Below, in pieces: positions 62,817-64,000 of a DNA stretch of 64,000 nucleotides (its first letter is position 1; each line of letters starts with the position of its first letter). Source of the DNA: Methanobacterium sp. UBA294 (GTDB lineage Archaea > Methanobacteriota > Methanobacteria > Methanobacteriales > Methanobacteriaceae); assembly GCA_002494495.1 (NCBI GenBank), contig DACB01000007.1, positions 32,501-96,500 of the forward strand, written 5' to 3'. The position numbers were made by a program, and so were the translations under genes. The notes under the pieces were generated by a model. The model saw only the letters and a program-made list of their open reading frames with translations, ran no database searches and had not been told where the DNA came from.

Positions 62817-63521
62817 TTGATGAGGAGTTTGTCACTTAATAAGATTTTAGAAGAGTTTATGGGATCAAATGGGATTGATTTCTTCGGGGTTGCTGATTTA
62901 TCTTCTACAAAGGATTTTATAGAATCAATGGGAGGAGAATTAGTATCTAAATATCCTAAATCTATCTCAATAGGAATCAGGTTACTAAATTCAATTGTGG
63001 ATGAGCTACCTAGAAGACATGAAGAATCCGTGTCTGTTAGTTACCGGCGTCTCTATGATGAAACAAACCAGTGTTTGAACATTTTAACTGGTGAATTACA
63101 GAGTTTATTGCAGGAAAAAGGTCACGAAGCATTTAAAGTACCAGCATCTGAACGTCATGATGATGTAAATATAGCAGCTATTTTTTCACACAAATTAGCA
63201 GCACACCAGTCCGGTTTAGGATGGATCGGGAAAAGCTGCTTACTTATCAACCCAGAAGCTGGACCTAGAATACGTTGGGGTACTGTCCTGACAGACGCAC
63301 CTGTAGAAGTAACGGGTGAACCATTAGAAGTGCAATGTGGAGATTGTACTGATTGTGTTAATATATGCCCTGTAGACGCCTTTACAGGTAAGGATTTCCA
63401 TGAAGATGAACCCCGAGAAGTCCGATATGATGCCCAGAAGTGTCAAGAGTACCTTGGACATGGTGATGAGTGGAATGTCTGCGGATTATGCGTTTATATC
63501 TGTCCGTATGGAAGGGAATAG
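62817..63521 (+). CDS. QueG-like 4Fe-4S protein (epoxyqueuosine reductase family)
   Basis: 234 residues. The N-terminal part resembles the cobalamin-binding region of QueG (HKLAAHQSGLGWIGKSCLLI). The C-terminal part has CGDCTDCVNICPVDA and a second cysteine set ending CGLCVYICPYG, giving two [4Fe-4S] clusters. It is shorter than the roughly 370-residue bacterial enzyme, as it lacks the C-terminal HEAT region. Archaea make archaeosine rather than queuosine, so true epoxyqueuosine reduction is doubtful. The gene starts three bases after the GNAT stop. Confidence 0.8.
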   Translation: MMRSLSLNKILEEFMGSNGIDFFGVADLSSTKDFIESMGGELVSKYPKSISIGIRLLNSIVDELPRRHEESVSVSYRRLYDETNQCLNILTGELQSLLQEKGHEAFKVPASERHDDVNIAAIFSHKLAAHQSGLGWIGKSCLLINPEAGPRIRWGTVLTDAPVEVTGEPLEVQCGDCTDCVNICPVDAFTGKDFHEDEPREVRYDAQKCQEYLGHGDEWNVCGLCVYICPYGRE

Positions 63522-63581
63522 AAAAGAATATTTTTTAATGCATCTGAATATTTTATTCATTCATTATTTAGGTGGAACTGT

Positions 63582-63710
63582 ATGGCACCTGATAAAAAGA
63601 TATTAAAAAATAGTATAAAAGAAGGCGTAGTAGTATGTGGAAGCTTTTATGACGACAATAACCGTAATTTATGTAAAGTAATTATTGATGGAAAATTACC
63701 CTACTGCTAA
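63582..63710 (+). CDS. Short reading frame of unknown function
   Basis: 42 residues (MAPDKKILKNSIKEGVVVCG and on) from an ATG with GGTGG seven bases ahead. Its 3' end overlaps the reading frame at 63688 in another phase. Either a small gene or the first part of a frameshifted gene continuing there. Confidence 0.35.
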   Translation: MAPDKKILKNSIKEGVVVCGSFYDDNNRNLCKVIIDGKLPYC

Positions 63711-64000
63711 GTGCAATCCTGCCATAATGGAAGAAATAAGGGATTGGAATGGAACCAAAGTGACAACATTCCTATATTCCAAAAAATATGGAAAATTATT
63801 AATCCTCATTTGTGTTGATTTGATAAATATTTATTCCATACATAAACGCATACAAACCGATTTTGTTATTAATCCTCGGTGGGTTGATAGTGATCATGGA
63901 TTTCATGTAAAAGCAAATATCATTATGATGACATCAATGGCTCAAGAAGCTCCACTTTCATACTTCATACAAATGCTAATAAGACAGAATGGGGAGAAAG
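63688..64000 (+). CDS. Unrecognised open reading frame running off the window end
   Basis: Open from ATG 63688 to base 64000 (104 codons), starting MENYPTAKCNPAIMEEIRDW and later VINPRWVDSDHGFHVKANII. No family is recognised. No clear ribosome site exists; it may be the continuation of the preceding 42-codon frame after a shift of one base. Confidence 0.35.
   Translation, partial: MENYPTAKCNPAIMEEIRDWNGTKVTTFLYSKKYGKLLILICVDLINIYSIHKRIQTDFVINPRWVDSDHGFHVKANIIMMTSMAQEAPLSYFIQMLIRQNGEK

Overview
The window is a chromosomal segment of a mesophilic hydrogenotrophic methanogen of the order Methanobacteriales, most likely Methanobacterium or a close relative. The evidence is an AT-rich archaeal sequence, a complete Ehb energy-converting [NiFe]-hydrogenase operon, the C1-pathway enzyme Ftr, a family B DNA polymerase split just after motif C (a Methanobacteriales trait), archaeal nop5 and fibrillarin genes, and an archaeal intron-bearing tRNA-Trp. 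From memory, the gene order follows the Methanothermobacter thermautotrophicus MTH1208-MTH1261 region. Both GGTGA/GGAGG ribosome sites and probably leaderless starts are seen.

Layout. 0-4.6 kb: C/D-box RNP genes (nop5, fibrillarin) with a CPBP protease between them, then coaBC and a KH-domain RNA-binding protein on the minus strand. 4.6-6.3 kb: a lipoprotein and a membrane-anchored protein with a repetitive tail. 6.3-12.6 kb: pheA, an RNA ligase of the circularising archaeal type, and five consecutive CBS-domain genes with 18 CBS domains in all. 12.6-20 kb: queE, queD, a DUF366 gene, a nucleotidyltransferase-like gene, homoserine dehydrogenase, small cupin and DUF6448 genes, an ACT-domain protein and cupin-type phosphoglucose isomerase.

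20.2-28.7 kb is an accessory island: a TetR regulator with a palindromic operator at its start site, then a flavodoxin-like reductase, a polysaccharide pyruvyl transferase-like protein, a 928-residue fusion of an SDR/thioester reductase to a long-chain acyl-adenylating enzyme, a small alpha-helical protein, a GMC-type flavoprotein with a [4Fe-4S] motif and an SRPBCC protein. It ends in a decayed flavoprotein gene that touches the ehb operon. This is the best candidate for an undescribed pathway, perhaps activation and reduction of an acyl chain. No product can be inferred with certainty.

28.7-38.1 kb: ehbP to ehbA on the minus strand, 16 tightly packed genes for an ion-driven membrane hydrogenase that reduces low-potential ferredoxin for biosynthesis. 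38.4-49.2 kb: housekeeping genes (metal-dependent membrane hydrolase, deacylase, argG, two PNPOx-fold proteins, nnr, ftr, UPF0104 flippase-like protein, PepSY protein, phosphoesterase, SPFH protein, MBL hydrolase). 49.2-49.5 kb: tRNA-Trp, whose 68-nt intron carries box C/D guide features aimed at its own wobble base, and tRNA-Cys. 49.6-60.4 kb: a looser region of small secreted and membrane proteins, HEAT repeats, flavodoxins, an EFR1-type ferredoxin-flavodoxin, GNAT acetyltransferases, winged-helix regulators (one decayed) and a structured intergenic element. 60.5-64 kb: polB1 followed in one apparent operon by a GNAT gene, a QueG-like Fe-S protein and unrecognised reading frames running off the end.
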